DNA of 34,069 nt from a virus, in IMG/VR virus record IMGVR_UViG_3300042090_001193, positions 1 through 34,069 of that record; one strand, written 5' to 3'. The translations under genes and the position numbers were made by a program. Below the pieces are notes generated by a model. It did not search any database. It was not told where the DNA came from and was given only the letters and a program-made list of their open reading frames with translations. Below are positions 22,420 through 29,103 of this stretch, in pieces (positions within the stretch are counted from its first letter, which is position 1; each line of letters opens with the position of its first letter).

Positions 22420-22679
22420 GATGATCTCCTTGTGGTAGGGTTCGGTTGCCGACACGTGCCGCACTTCCTTGTGGGTGCGGCGCGCGACGGCCACGGGGCG
22501 GGACCTGCAAGTCGCCGCCCCACTTCATTTGCGGCCGAGAGAAAGAACGCGTCCGGCAAGCTCTCAGCGAACGCGATCAGTTCGCGCAGCGAAAACGACG
22601 TGCGTCCCGTCTGCGCGATGAAGCGTTGCATGAGGGAGCGCGTCCAGAACGGGTCGATGGCGAGTTCGCGGCGGGTCAT
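22416..22679 (-). CDS. hypothetical protein (87 aa)
   Basis: The N-terminal 55 residues (MTRRELAIDPFWTRSLMQRF, TSFSLRELIAFAESLPDAFF) read as a real helical domain. The remainder is P/R-rich and contains a UUGCAG stem-loop (copy 5) within its coding region. It overlaps the 73-aa gene by ATGA. Confidence 0.5.
   Translation of the reverse strand: MTRRELAIDPFWTRSLMQRFIAQTGRTSFSLRELIAFAESLPDAFFLSAANEVGRRLAGPAPWPSRAAPTRKCGTCRQPNPTTRRSS
22496..22520 (-). promoter_or_regulatory. UUGCAG-loop hairpin, copy 5
   Basis: Plus-strand GGGCGGGAC (22496-22504), loop CTGCAA (22505-22510), then GTC-G-CCGCCC (22511-22520). The pairing is 9 bp with one bulge. On the mRNA the loop is UUGCAG. It lies inside the 87-aa gene, ~100 bases before the 73-aa gene, with CACAAGGA motifs following. 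It is the weakest of the five copies. Confidence 0.5.
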
Positions 22680-22795
22680 AGCGACACCACGAGCGAGACA
22701 ACGCCAAGCACGGCGATGATGCACGCCGTCAACACGATCACCACGGCGTCGATCAGATAGGGTGAGTAGGCTCGCAAGATTCGGTAGCGAAACAT
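22676..22795 (-). CDS. small membrane protein (39 aa)
   Basis: MFRYRILRAYSPYLIDAVVI continues hydrophobic through LTACIIAVLGVVSLVVSL, one long transmembrane helix. A very good CACACAAGGAGATCGACC leader precedes ATG, and it is headed by hairpin copy 4. It overlaps the 87-aa gene by ATGA. Function unknown. Confidence 0.7.
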   Translation of the reverse strand: MFRYRILRAYSPYLIDAVVIVLTACIIAVLGVVSLVVSL

Positions 22796-22825
22796 GGTCG
22801 ATCTCCTTGTGTGTGAAAAAGACGA

Positions 22826-22849
22826 AGCCCGCCGCTGCAACGGCGGGCT
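22826..22849 (-). promoter_or_regulatory. UUGCAG-loop hairpin, copy 4
   Basis: Plus-strand AGCCCGCCG (22826-22834), loop CTGCAA, CGGCGGGCT (22841-22849): a perfect 9-bp stem. On the mRNA it is followed by TTCGTCTTTTT, so it could also terminate or attenuate after the ParB gene, and then by CACACAAGGAG and the ATG of the 39-aa gene. Confidence 0.8.
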
Positions 22850-22871
22850 CCGTTTCAGATACGCGTGACGT

Positions 22872-24546
22872 TTAACGCTTGCTCTTGCCCTTAGACTTGC
22901 TCTTGCCCTTCGCGCCGGGGCCGTCATAGGCCGTGACGCGAAGCTCTTTCGGCAGCCAGCCCTTCGACGCGACGTTGGCAATCGCGAACTTGGCGATCTC
23001 GGGACGCTTCTTGTCCCGAAGCTTGCGCGCCTCGTCGGCATTGACCGCGGCCGCGATGGCCTCAAGCGTGAGACCCTTCGGCGCGCGGGTGAAATAACCC
23101 TTCGCGTCGAATACCGCCCGGAGCGCGGCGTTCATCACCTTCGGCGAGATCGCATTGGCGATCGTGTCGTAGGCTTTCATGATCGTGTCGGGCGCGGAAC
23201 TATATTTGCTCTCCCAACGGATCTGAGACGCCACGATGCGGGCGAGCAGCGAGGAAAGGCCGGACAGCTTTTCCGTGGTGAGCGCCGTCTTGATCGCCTT
23301 GTGGTACTGCACGCGAAGATCGTCGCGCAGCGCGTTGGTGAGCGTCATGCCGCCCGACTTTTTTGCCGCGGCGCTTTTCTTCTTGACGATCTTGCCGGTG
23401 TCCTCGTCGATCTGGCGAGTCTTGCCTTGCTCGATCGGCATGGTGCGACCCCGATCAATAAAGATCGTACCATCGTGGGCCAGGCGCACGAAGCATCCAG
23501 CCTTCGCCTTTTGCTTCGGGGTTACGGAGCGCGCAAGAATGGCGGCCTTGAGCGCGTCATGTTCCTCGGACGCATTCTCGCTCTGATCGTAATCGATCTC
23601 CTCGTCCTCGACGATGACCCTGAGCTCCTTGAGCCGCTTGATCTCCGCCGGCGTCGGTTTGAACTGCGCCTGCAGCTGACCGTAGCGCCATTGGTCGTTC
23701 GGGATTTCCGCGGTCGCCCACGCCCATCCCTCGTCCTTCACCAGTCTGTCGCAGGTTTCGATAAGCTTCTCCTGCCACATCGTGGCGAGCAAAGCCTCGT
23801 CGGAAACGATGTGATCGCTGCCGAAAAGGTCGCGCGTCACCTTGCCGCCGCGGGCTTCATACGCCTCGATGCCGACGGCATTGAGCGTCTTGCCAGCATC
23901 GCTGACCTTGAGCGCCTCCTTCACGTCGTCGGTGGAGATGCGCCCGCCATTGTAGGCGCTCTTTTTCAGCTTGGCATAGAGCTTCGCCTGGTCCTTCTTG
24001 ACGGGACAGAGCGTGAAGGCTTGCGCCGTCTCCGCTTTGATCTCGCCTTCGAGCCATGCGTCGAGGATCGCGTCGTCGAGGTCGCCGAGTGCAAGCACCT
24101 GGCGTGCGGCTTTTTCAGCGATGCCGAAATGTTCGGCGATCGCCGTCACGTCGAGTGGGGCTTCCTTGTCGGCGTGCAGCTGCGCGAAGGCGCGGTACTG
24201 ATCGACCGGGTGCATGTCCTCGCGGATGACATTGAGCGCGAGGCTGCGTTCGCGGGCTTGCGCGTCGGTCGCGTCGATTACCTTGACGGGGATCGGCGCG
24301 TTCGCGGCCCACTCGCCCGCTTTGACGAGCGCCTGGGCGGCTTCAAGACGCTTGCCGCCGTCGGTGACGGCGAAGCCCTTGCCGTTCGGCCGCACGATCA
24401 AGCGGCTGTTGAATGCCGATGCTTCTGATCGAGGCGACGAACGCGGCCGTCGCGCCGCGACCGGTGCGGCGGACGTTGACCTTGCCGTCGATATGAAGCT
24501 GGTCGAGCGGCAGTGTCGTGGTTGACATGAGTTCTGACTTAGACAT
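22872..24546 (-). pseudogene. large ParB-like protein gene with an apparent frameshift
   Basis: The N-terminus (MSKSELMSTTTLPLDQLHID, ATAAFVASIRSIGIQQPL) lies in one frame. The continuation (IVRPNGKGFAVTDGGKRLEA and ~500 more residues) lies in another. One extra base near 24400-24401 (AA on plus, TT on mRNA) explains the break; removing it gives one 557-aa protein with a ParB fold, an HTH (VTAIAEHFGIAEKAARQVLA) and a basic repeat tail KGKSKSKGKSKR. It could be a real inactivating mutation, a sequence error, or, less likely, a programmed shift. Preceded by hairpin copy 3. Confidence 0.75.
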
Positions 24547-24568
24547 TTGGAAAGTCTCCGTTGTGTGA

Positions 24569-24588
24569 ATCGCGTCTGCAAACGCGAT
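24569..24588 (-). promoter_or_regulatory. UUGCAG-loop hairpin, copy 3
   Basis: Plus-strand ATCGCGT (24569-24575), loop CTGCAA (24576-24581), ACGCGAT (24582-24588): a perfect 7-bp stem. On the mRNA it is followed after one base by CACACAACGGAGA and the ParB ATG. The stem sequence differs wholly from other copies while the loop is identical. Confidence 0.85.
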
Positions 24589-24641
24589 GGGGCGGCGCCC
24601 CGTTGCGCGGCCCCTGTAGGGCCGCGCCGTCGGGAGGTCGC

Positions 24642-24875
24642 TTAGAGCGCGTGAACGTAGAAGCCGTCCGCGCGCTCGACGAGTTCGAGAAGGCGAAACG
24701 CAATGCCGCTTTGAATGGCGGCGTCAATGCGCTGTCGCGTCCAGCCGTAGGGATCAACGCCCGGCCTGCCGCCCATCTGATGAAGCAGCGTGCCGTATTT
24801 CATCGACTCGGTGGCGTCCCATACAATGCAGCGCCGGCGAACTGCATTCGCGTCGGTCGTGTCGAGCGTCGTCAT
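24642..24875 (-). CDS. hypothetical protein (77 aa)
   Basis: ATGA-coupled to the SANT-like gene. RRRCIVWDATESMKYGTLLH and GYGWTRQRI-like text (PYGWTRQRIDAAIQSGIAFR) are visible. The family is not recognised. Confidence 0.6.
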   Translation of the reverse strand: MTTLDTTDANAVRRRCIVWDATESMKYGTLLHQMGGRPGVDPYGWTRQRIDAAIQSGIAFRLLELVERADGFYVHAL

Positions 24876-25702
24876 GTCGAAAGAGCTTCGCCGGCGATGA
24901 TCTGCACGAACGCAAACTTGTCGACCTTGCGAAGATCGATGCGTTCCAGATGATCGAGCAGATAGCGGCGAAGGTCCGCCGGCGTGATCGACCAGTGATC
25001 GCCGCCTTGCTGCGGCAGTCGTTTGGTCTTTCGCTTGGTCGCCTTGAGATCGCCCTGGATGATCTCGCGCGTGACGGTCTTGCTGTCCACGCCGAGAATC
25101 TTCGAGATTGCGGTCGCGCTCAATGTCTCCCGATAGCGCCGGGAGAGATCGAGGCGCTTGGCGCGAACCATGATGGCGGTCGGCGATCGCGAGAAACCGT
25201 GCTCGCGAAATATCTCCGCACATTTATCCACGTCGTGAAGCGGGACCTTCTTCATCAACTCGTTCTCGGCCGCGGTCCACGGCGGTTCCTTCTTGTGCGG
25301 GATCACAAGCCCGAGCGCGATGGCCCGCTTGGTCACCCACCAGCGCGGCACCTTCAATCGATCGGCGAAGGCGTTGCATTCGCCTTTCTTCTTGCCATCG
25401 CCGTTCTGATAGAATTCCCGTAGCGCATCGTCGAAACCTTCCGGCCGCGGGATTTTCTTTCTGCTCAACGTCGAGGTAAGCCCAAGCTTGCCGGCCTGGA
25501 CATAGACGCCGCTCGGCGTGCGATGCTCCGGCAGATGCGCAAGACAGGCGTCCGCGCCGCCATCCGGATAATAGGTCTTGATGACTTCGATCTCGGCGTC
25601 GGTCCAGAACCGTTCGTGACGCACGCCGGGAACGTACGGCGTCGAGAGCCGCGGGTGATGTTCGCGGCGCTTTTTGAAAGATACAGCTGCAAGCCCGCTC
25701 AT
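24872..25702 (-). CDS. SANT/Myb-like DNA-binding protein (276 aa)
   Basis: HERFWTDAEIEVIKTYYPDG and PWTAAENELMKKVPLHDVDK are two SANT/Myb-like Trp-containing HTH repeats. Each is followed by a short R-rich helix. A third HTH follows (LSATAISKILGVDSKTVTRE) with ITPADLRRYLLDHLERIDLR at the end. Probably a sequence-specific DNA-binding protein. The ATG overlaps the HerA stop (25699-25702). Confidence 0.7.
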   Translation of the reverse strand: MSGLAAVSFKKRREHHPRLSTPYVPGVRHERFWTDAEIEVIKTYYPDGGADACLAHLPEHRTPSGVYVQAGKLGLTSTLSRKKIPRPEGFDDALREFYQNGDGKKKGECNAFADRLKVPRWWVTKRAIALGLVIPHKKEPPWTAAENELMKKVPLHDVDKCAEIFREHGFSRSPTAIMVRAKRLDLSRRYRETLSATAISKILGVDSKTVTREIIQGDLKATKRKTKRLPQQGGDHWSITPADLRRYLLDHLERIDLRKVDKFAFVQIIAGEALST

Positions 25703-26964
25703 GACTGCATTCCTTTCTCGATGCGCACGGCGCGCTTGTCGCCGTCGCCGGAGAATTCGAGAACGCCGTATTGATCGAGCAGCGCGAGCGCGGCGGCGAT
25801 CTCGCTCTTGGTGCGGTTCAGATGCTTGCCGAGATCGTCAACGCGCGCGCCCTCCGGAGCGAGCTTGGCGAGCGCGCCCCATATCCGGCCCGCATCGGCA
25901 AACCCCGGCTCGCGGATGAACTGCCGAATCTGACGAAGCGCGAGCGGCCGGGTGTTGTCGGCCATCGTTTGCTGATCCGCCGCGGTCGCGGCAAGGAGCG
26001 CGTCGAGATCGAGCAGACGCGCGGCGTCGCCCGGCGCACGTGCCGCCGGCGCTTTCAATTCCGGTGCGGCGCCGACGTGAAACGTCTCGACGGGTCCCAC
26101 TTTGAGAACGGCGGGGCTGGTCGAGAACGCGGGACCAACCACGACGAAATCTCCCGGCGCGAGCATGGGCAGGCGATCGAAGCCCTTGCGCGCGTCCCAA
26201 CCGATGGTCTCGGCCGCGCGGCGAATGTCGAGATCGAGCGTGTTGAGCCCGACCATAAAATTGAGCGCCTCGGAAACGACGGACTTCGCCAGCCGCGCGA
26301 GCCGCTGTGTCGCAAGAATGCCCGCGAGTCCGCGTTTTCTGCCGCGGCTCATGAGATCGGTGACCGTGGCGATCGACGCCTTGCGCACGGAGGTCGCTTC
26401 GGTGTAGCCGCCGAACGGCGCGAACAGATGCGCTTCGTCGATGGCGACGATGGTCGGGTGCCAATGCTCGCGCGGTGCCGCGATCAGTGCCGAGACGAAA
26501 GAGGTCATCGCCTTCATCTGATCGTCGCGGTCGAGCTCGGAAAGATCGAGAACGACGGATGCGCGATGCTCGCGCGCCCGGCCGGCGGCAAGGGCGAGCG
26601 TCGCCATGTCGAGGCGGTGGCCCTCGAGGTGAAGCAAGCCCAGCTTGTCGGCGAGTTGCTTAAACTCGCCTTCGGGATCGATCACGATCTGCTGCACTTG
26701 ATCGTGCGTCTGTTCGATCAGCCGGCGCAATGTCCACGACTTGCCCGCGCCGGATGCTCCCTGAATGAGCATGCGACCCTCGATCAGCTTGCCGAGATCG
26801 ATGCCGATCTGCATGCCGCTCTCGGCGGTGCCGATATGAACGTCGCTGGCGCGAATGCCGGGGAACTTGACGACGGTCTGCACCGCACTCTTGGCGGCGC
26901 CGGCGAAGCGGCGATCACCCAGGCTGGCAGCCATGCGATCTTCCGGTGAAAGTGGCTTTCTCAT
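25699..26964 (-). CDS. HerA/FtsK-like (DUF87) ATPase
   Basis: In 421 aa: Walker A GASGAGKS (69-76), VIDPEGEF soon after, Walker B TIVAIDEAHLF (171-181), and sensor-like ILATQRLARLAKSV. This is the HerA/DUF87 DNA translocase pattern. The C-terminal 100 residues contain a winged helix (LGKHLNRTKSEIAAALALLD). HerA-type pumps translocate dsDNA and occur in repair, conjugation and antiphage systems. Start ATG 26964 has GAGGAGA upstream and hairpin copy 2 ahead of that. Confidence 0.82.
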   Translation of the reverse strand: MRKPLSPEDRMAASLGDRRFAGAAKSAVQTVVKFPGIRASDVHIGTAESGMQIGIDLGKLIEGRMLIQGASGAGKSWTLRRLIEQTHDQVQQIVIDPEGEFKQLADKLGLLHLEGHRLDMATLALAAGRAREHRASVVLDLSELDRDDQMKAMTSFVSALIAAPREHWHPTIVAIDEAHLFAPFGGYTEATSVRKASIATVTDLMSRGRKRGLAGILATQRLARLAKSVVSEALNFMVGLNTLDLDIRRAAETIGWDARKGFDRLPMLAPGDFVVVGPAFSTSPAVLKVGPVETFHVGAAPELKAPAARAPGDAARLLDLDALLAATAADQQTMADNTRPLALRQIRQFIREPGFADAGRIWGALAKLAPEGARVDDLGKHLNRTKSEIAAALALLDQYGVLEFSGDGDKRAVRIEKGMQS

Positions 26965-26983
26965 TTTCAGTCTCCTCGTGTTG

Positions 26984-26999
26984 TGCGGCTGCAACCGCA
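26984..26999 (-). promoter_or_regulatory. UUGCAG-loop hairpin, copy 2
   Basis: Plus-strand TGCGG (26984-26988), loop CTGCAA (26989-26994), CCGCA (26995-26999). On the mRNA it is followed by CAACACGAGGAGACTG and the HerA ATG. This is the shortest stem of the set. Confidence 0.8.
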
Positions 27000-27055
27000 T
27001 TGTGAACTGAGTCGGATCAGATAAGTTTGTTTGGTCGAATTGTTCACCAAACAAT

Positions 27056-27658
27056 TCACGCGTAGCTGCTCCAATATCGCTCGCCGCTGCCAAGCCAGGC
27101 ATTGCGGACGCTATCAATGCGCACGCTGCCATCGGCGCGCGCTCGACGGACGATTGCGACTCCGGTTTCGTCGCCGTCGTAACGCGGCGAAAGATATTTT
27201 CCGGGGATCGGCTTGCATTTGCCGCTCATGAATCCGGTTTCGCTCCGCTCTTGCGCAAGTTCGCGGAGCTCGACGGTGTGCGGGCCGACGATGCGCGTCA
27301 CCTCGAAATATTCCACGTTGGTCTGATCGTAGCCCCACGAGGTGTGCAGGATCGCGCCGATGACAAGCGGATGCGGCGCGCTGCGCTCGGTTTTCTTTTT
27401 GGCGCGGTACTCGGCATGTGATCGCCGCCGTGCGAGAAATTCCGCGATGCAGGCGGCGCGGCGTTCCTCGGTCTTGAAGGTGTAGTTCCAGTCGGGCTTG
27501 TTCGCCTTGCCGTGAAAGGCAATTGCGCCAAGCGCGCGCTGGCCGTTGAGCTTTAGCCCCGGCACGTCATAGAGAAAGACGGCGGCGTCGGTATCGCCGC
27601 AGTCAAATGGTGTGGCATTCTTCGGGACATAAAAGTCGCGCGGGAAAGTGTGACGCAT
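27056..27658 (-). CDS. hypothetical protein (200 aa), first gene of the leftward accessory operon
   Basis: MRHTFPRDFYVPKNATPFDC, FKTEERRAACIAEFLARRRS and HPLVIGAILHTSWGYDQTNV are visible. The C-terminal half looks beta-rich (TSWGYDQTNVEYFEVTRIVG resembles small phage domains of the DUF-type 'WGYEQTN' kind). Start ATG 27658 has CACACAAGGAGAACGAA upstream. Frame extension further upstream is basic and unlikely to be coding. Function unknown. Confidence 0.65.
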   Translation of the reverse strand: MRHTFPRDFYVPKNATPFDCGDTDAAVFLYDVPGLKLNGQRALGAIAFHGKANKPDWNYTFKTEERRAACIAEFLARRRSHAEYRAKKKTERSAPHPLVIGAILHTSWGYDQTNVEYFEVTRIVGPHTVELRELAQERSETGFMSGKCKPIPGKYLSPRYDGDETGVAIVRRARADGSVRIDSVRNAWLGSGERYWSSYA

Positions 27659-27676
27659 TTCGTTCTCCTTGTGTGT

Positions 27677-27696
27677 TTGCTCGCTGCAATGAGCAA
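27677..27696 (-). promoter_or_regulatory. UUGCAG-loop hairpin, copy 1
   Basis: Plus-strand TTGCTC (27677-27682), loop GCTGCAAT, GAGCAA (27691-27696). On the mRNA the 6-nt UUGCAG core sits in an 8-nt loop. It is followed by ACACACAAGGAGA and the ATG of the 200-aa gene. Confidence 0.8.
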
Positions 27697-28265
27697 GGTG
27701 CAGGATCGCACCCCTGCGCCGCGGCTCTGACTTCGCGGCGCTAGGCTGAGATCCTTCCCGAACTGTTCGCGGCATCGGTGACTGCGGCTTGCGTTTGTCT
27801 CTGTGACTGCGTGCAGGCGTGTCGGTTGCGGCGAGAGTTCGGGCTCTCAGAATGAAGAATCCGGTTGCCTTCTTCGGTTCGATCTGTCGGACAGCGTTCG
27901 CGGTCTCGCTACTGCGGCCGGGATTATGTTCGCGTTCGGACGGCGCACTCGCAAGCGCGCGGGTCTTATTTGCTTCTGTCTGAGACCGGGGCGGGTGCGG
28001 CTGTAGGTTCGTGAACTTTCGCCGCTGAGTATCTTCGCTCCGTTCGGGCTTTTTTCGGATTCGATTTTCAAACAGCGGATCGCTTTGCGATCTTTTTTTC
28101 TTGATGGACGTTCTGCTTCTCAGCGCATGTCGGCGTCGGGGAGAAACGAGTCGATCTTTTTGCAACGTCGCTTGATCGATTGATGCTGATTCTAAGGAAT
28201 TCGGGGCGGAAGCCTATGGGGACTAAATTCCCCTGCCCCAAAAGCAGCTTCGGGAGTGCTCGAAA
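27697..28265. other. gene-poor region between the divergent accessory operon and terS
   Basis: About 570 bases without a convincing ORF on either strand; open frames here are R/S/P-rich. It should contain the promoter of the leftward operon and perhaps one for terS. GAAGAA/TTCTTC (10-nt loop) near 27853 and the terminator-like hairpin at 28078 are the only clear structures. A small RNA ending at 28099 is possible. Confidence 0.4.
28078..28099 (+). terminator. intrinsic terminator-like hairpin
   Basis: GATCGC-TTT-GCGATC followed by seven T. Short stem but a clear U-run. A rightward transcript would have to start inside the 27.7-28.0 kb gap or come from antisense transcription of the accessory operon. 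Confidence 0.5.
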
Positions 28266-28874
28266 ATGACGCGCGGGAGACGCGCTTTACCTGACGCGGT
28301 AAAGGCGCTGAAGGGCAATCCGGGGAAACGTCGTCTAGCACTCGAAAAGACGACGGGCGCGCGTAGCGCGCGCGTAGCGCCCCCAAAAGCATTCACCGCG
28401 GAGCCCCCGGACTATCTGACTCAGGAGGGCGAGAAAGCCGCGTTCGTCGAGATACTCAAAGCGATGCCGCTCAATGTCGCGCGCAAGAGCGACATTCACG
28501 CCATCGCACGCTGGGCGGCCTGGCTCTACATCTGGATCGATGCCAAGAAGCGCCTCGACGGTCACGTGCATTACTACGAGAACAAGTCGAAGCACGGCAC
28601 GTTCCTGCGCGAGCATCCGATCTCGAAACGCATGCACCAGGCGGAGGCGCATCTGATCTCGCTGGAAGATCGTCTCGGGCTTAACATCGTGGCGCGCAAC
28701 AATATCGTGCACCGGCTGTTCAACATGCCCGGACCGCCGCCGCGGCTGTTCGATGATCCGGAGCCGGAGGACGGCAAGCCACTTCCGATCGACGACGCGC
28801 CCGAGCCCGAGGAGCTGTCGTCGCCGCTCAATTTTCTGAGCGACGCCAGCAAGCCCGCGAGCAAGCCGAATTGA
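28266..28874 (+). CDS. terS: terminase small subunit, P27 family
   Basis: In 202 aa the N-terminal ALKGNPGKRRL is the start motif of P27-type TerS. The core is helical (VARKSDIHAIARWAAWLYIW). C-terminal EDRLGLNIVARNNIVHRLFN is also typical. The acidic, proline-rich tail EPEDGKPLPIDDAPEPEELS probably contacts TerL. It recognises phage DNA for packaging. GGGAG lies 10 bases before ATG. Confidence 0.85.
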   Translation: MTRGRRALPDAVKALKGNPGKRRLALEKTTGARSARVAPPKAFTAEPPDYLTQEGEKAAFVEILKAMPLNVARKSDIHAIARWAAWLYIWIDAKKRLDGHVHYYENKSKHGTFLREHPISKRMHQAEAHLISLEDRLGLNIVARNNIVHRLFNMPGPPPRLFDDPEPEDGKPLPIDDAPEPEELSSPLNFLSDASKPASKPN

Positions 28875-28892
28875 CAGCGGCCCGCGAATCAT

Positions 28893-28964
28893 ATCGAGGT
28901 CGCCGCGTTGGGGCGGGTGATGACGGTGGTGAGAGTTCTCCCCGTTTCAGATCGGGCGATCTAG
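28893..28964 (+). pseudogene. relic of a NusG C-terminal (KOW) coding end
   Basis: This frame reads IEVAALGRVMTVVRVLPVSD and stops in TAG, matching the last residues of the phage NusG paralogue (IEVALLGRMVPVRALPFQIE). DNA is likewise alignable over the last ~80 bases. No upstream NGN or start is present because terS ends at 28874. It is therefore a fragment carried along with RNA copy B. Confidence 0.65.
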
Positions 28965-29090
28965 GCAAGGCGTCCTTCGGATTACCTGCCGAAAGTCTCT
29001 CGACGGCGAACCGCAACGGTTCGTTACAAATGGCGATCGATGATCGCCTGTAGTGCGGCGTGAGCCGGGGCGGGAGCCTCGGCTTTTTTG
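28962..29090 (+). ncRNA. structured RNA element, copy B (between terS and terL)
   Basis: Same order of elements as copy A: GGCAAGG/CCTGCC (28964-28970, 28985-28990), CGAACCG/CGGTTCG (29007-29023), GGCGATC/GATCGCC (29032-29048) and terminal GCCGGGGC/GCCTCGGC plus six U (29064-29089). Changes between copies keep the helices: a G-U in copy A is A-U here, and the second hairpin gains a pair. It ends 14 bases before the TerL ATG. Confidence 0.78.
29064..29089 (+). terminator. intrinsic terminator upstream of terL
   Basis: 8-bp stem with GGGA loop and TTTTTT, directly in front of terL. If active it would stop most transcription from terS into the late genes unless suppressed. Confidence 0.8.
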
Positions 29091-29103
29091 TTGCCTAGAG
29101 GTA

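Noticed and set aside
24380-24420. Programmed +1 frameshift as in prfB
   Set aside because: CUU-G lacks an in-frame stop and a strong P-site re-pairing option; a mutation or read error is simpler.
27659-28165. Upstream extension of the 200-aa gene to a 369-aa protein
   Set aside because: The added part is K/R/S/P-rich and lacks structure, and a strong ribosome-binding site with a conserved hairpin marks the start at 27658.
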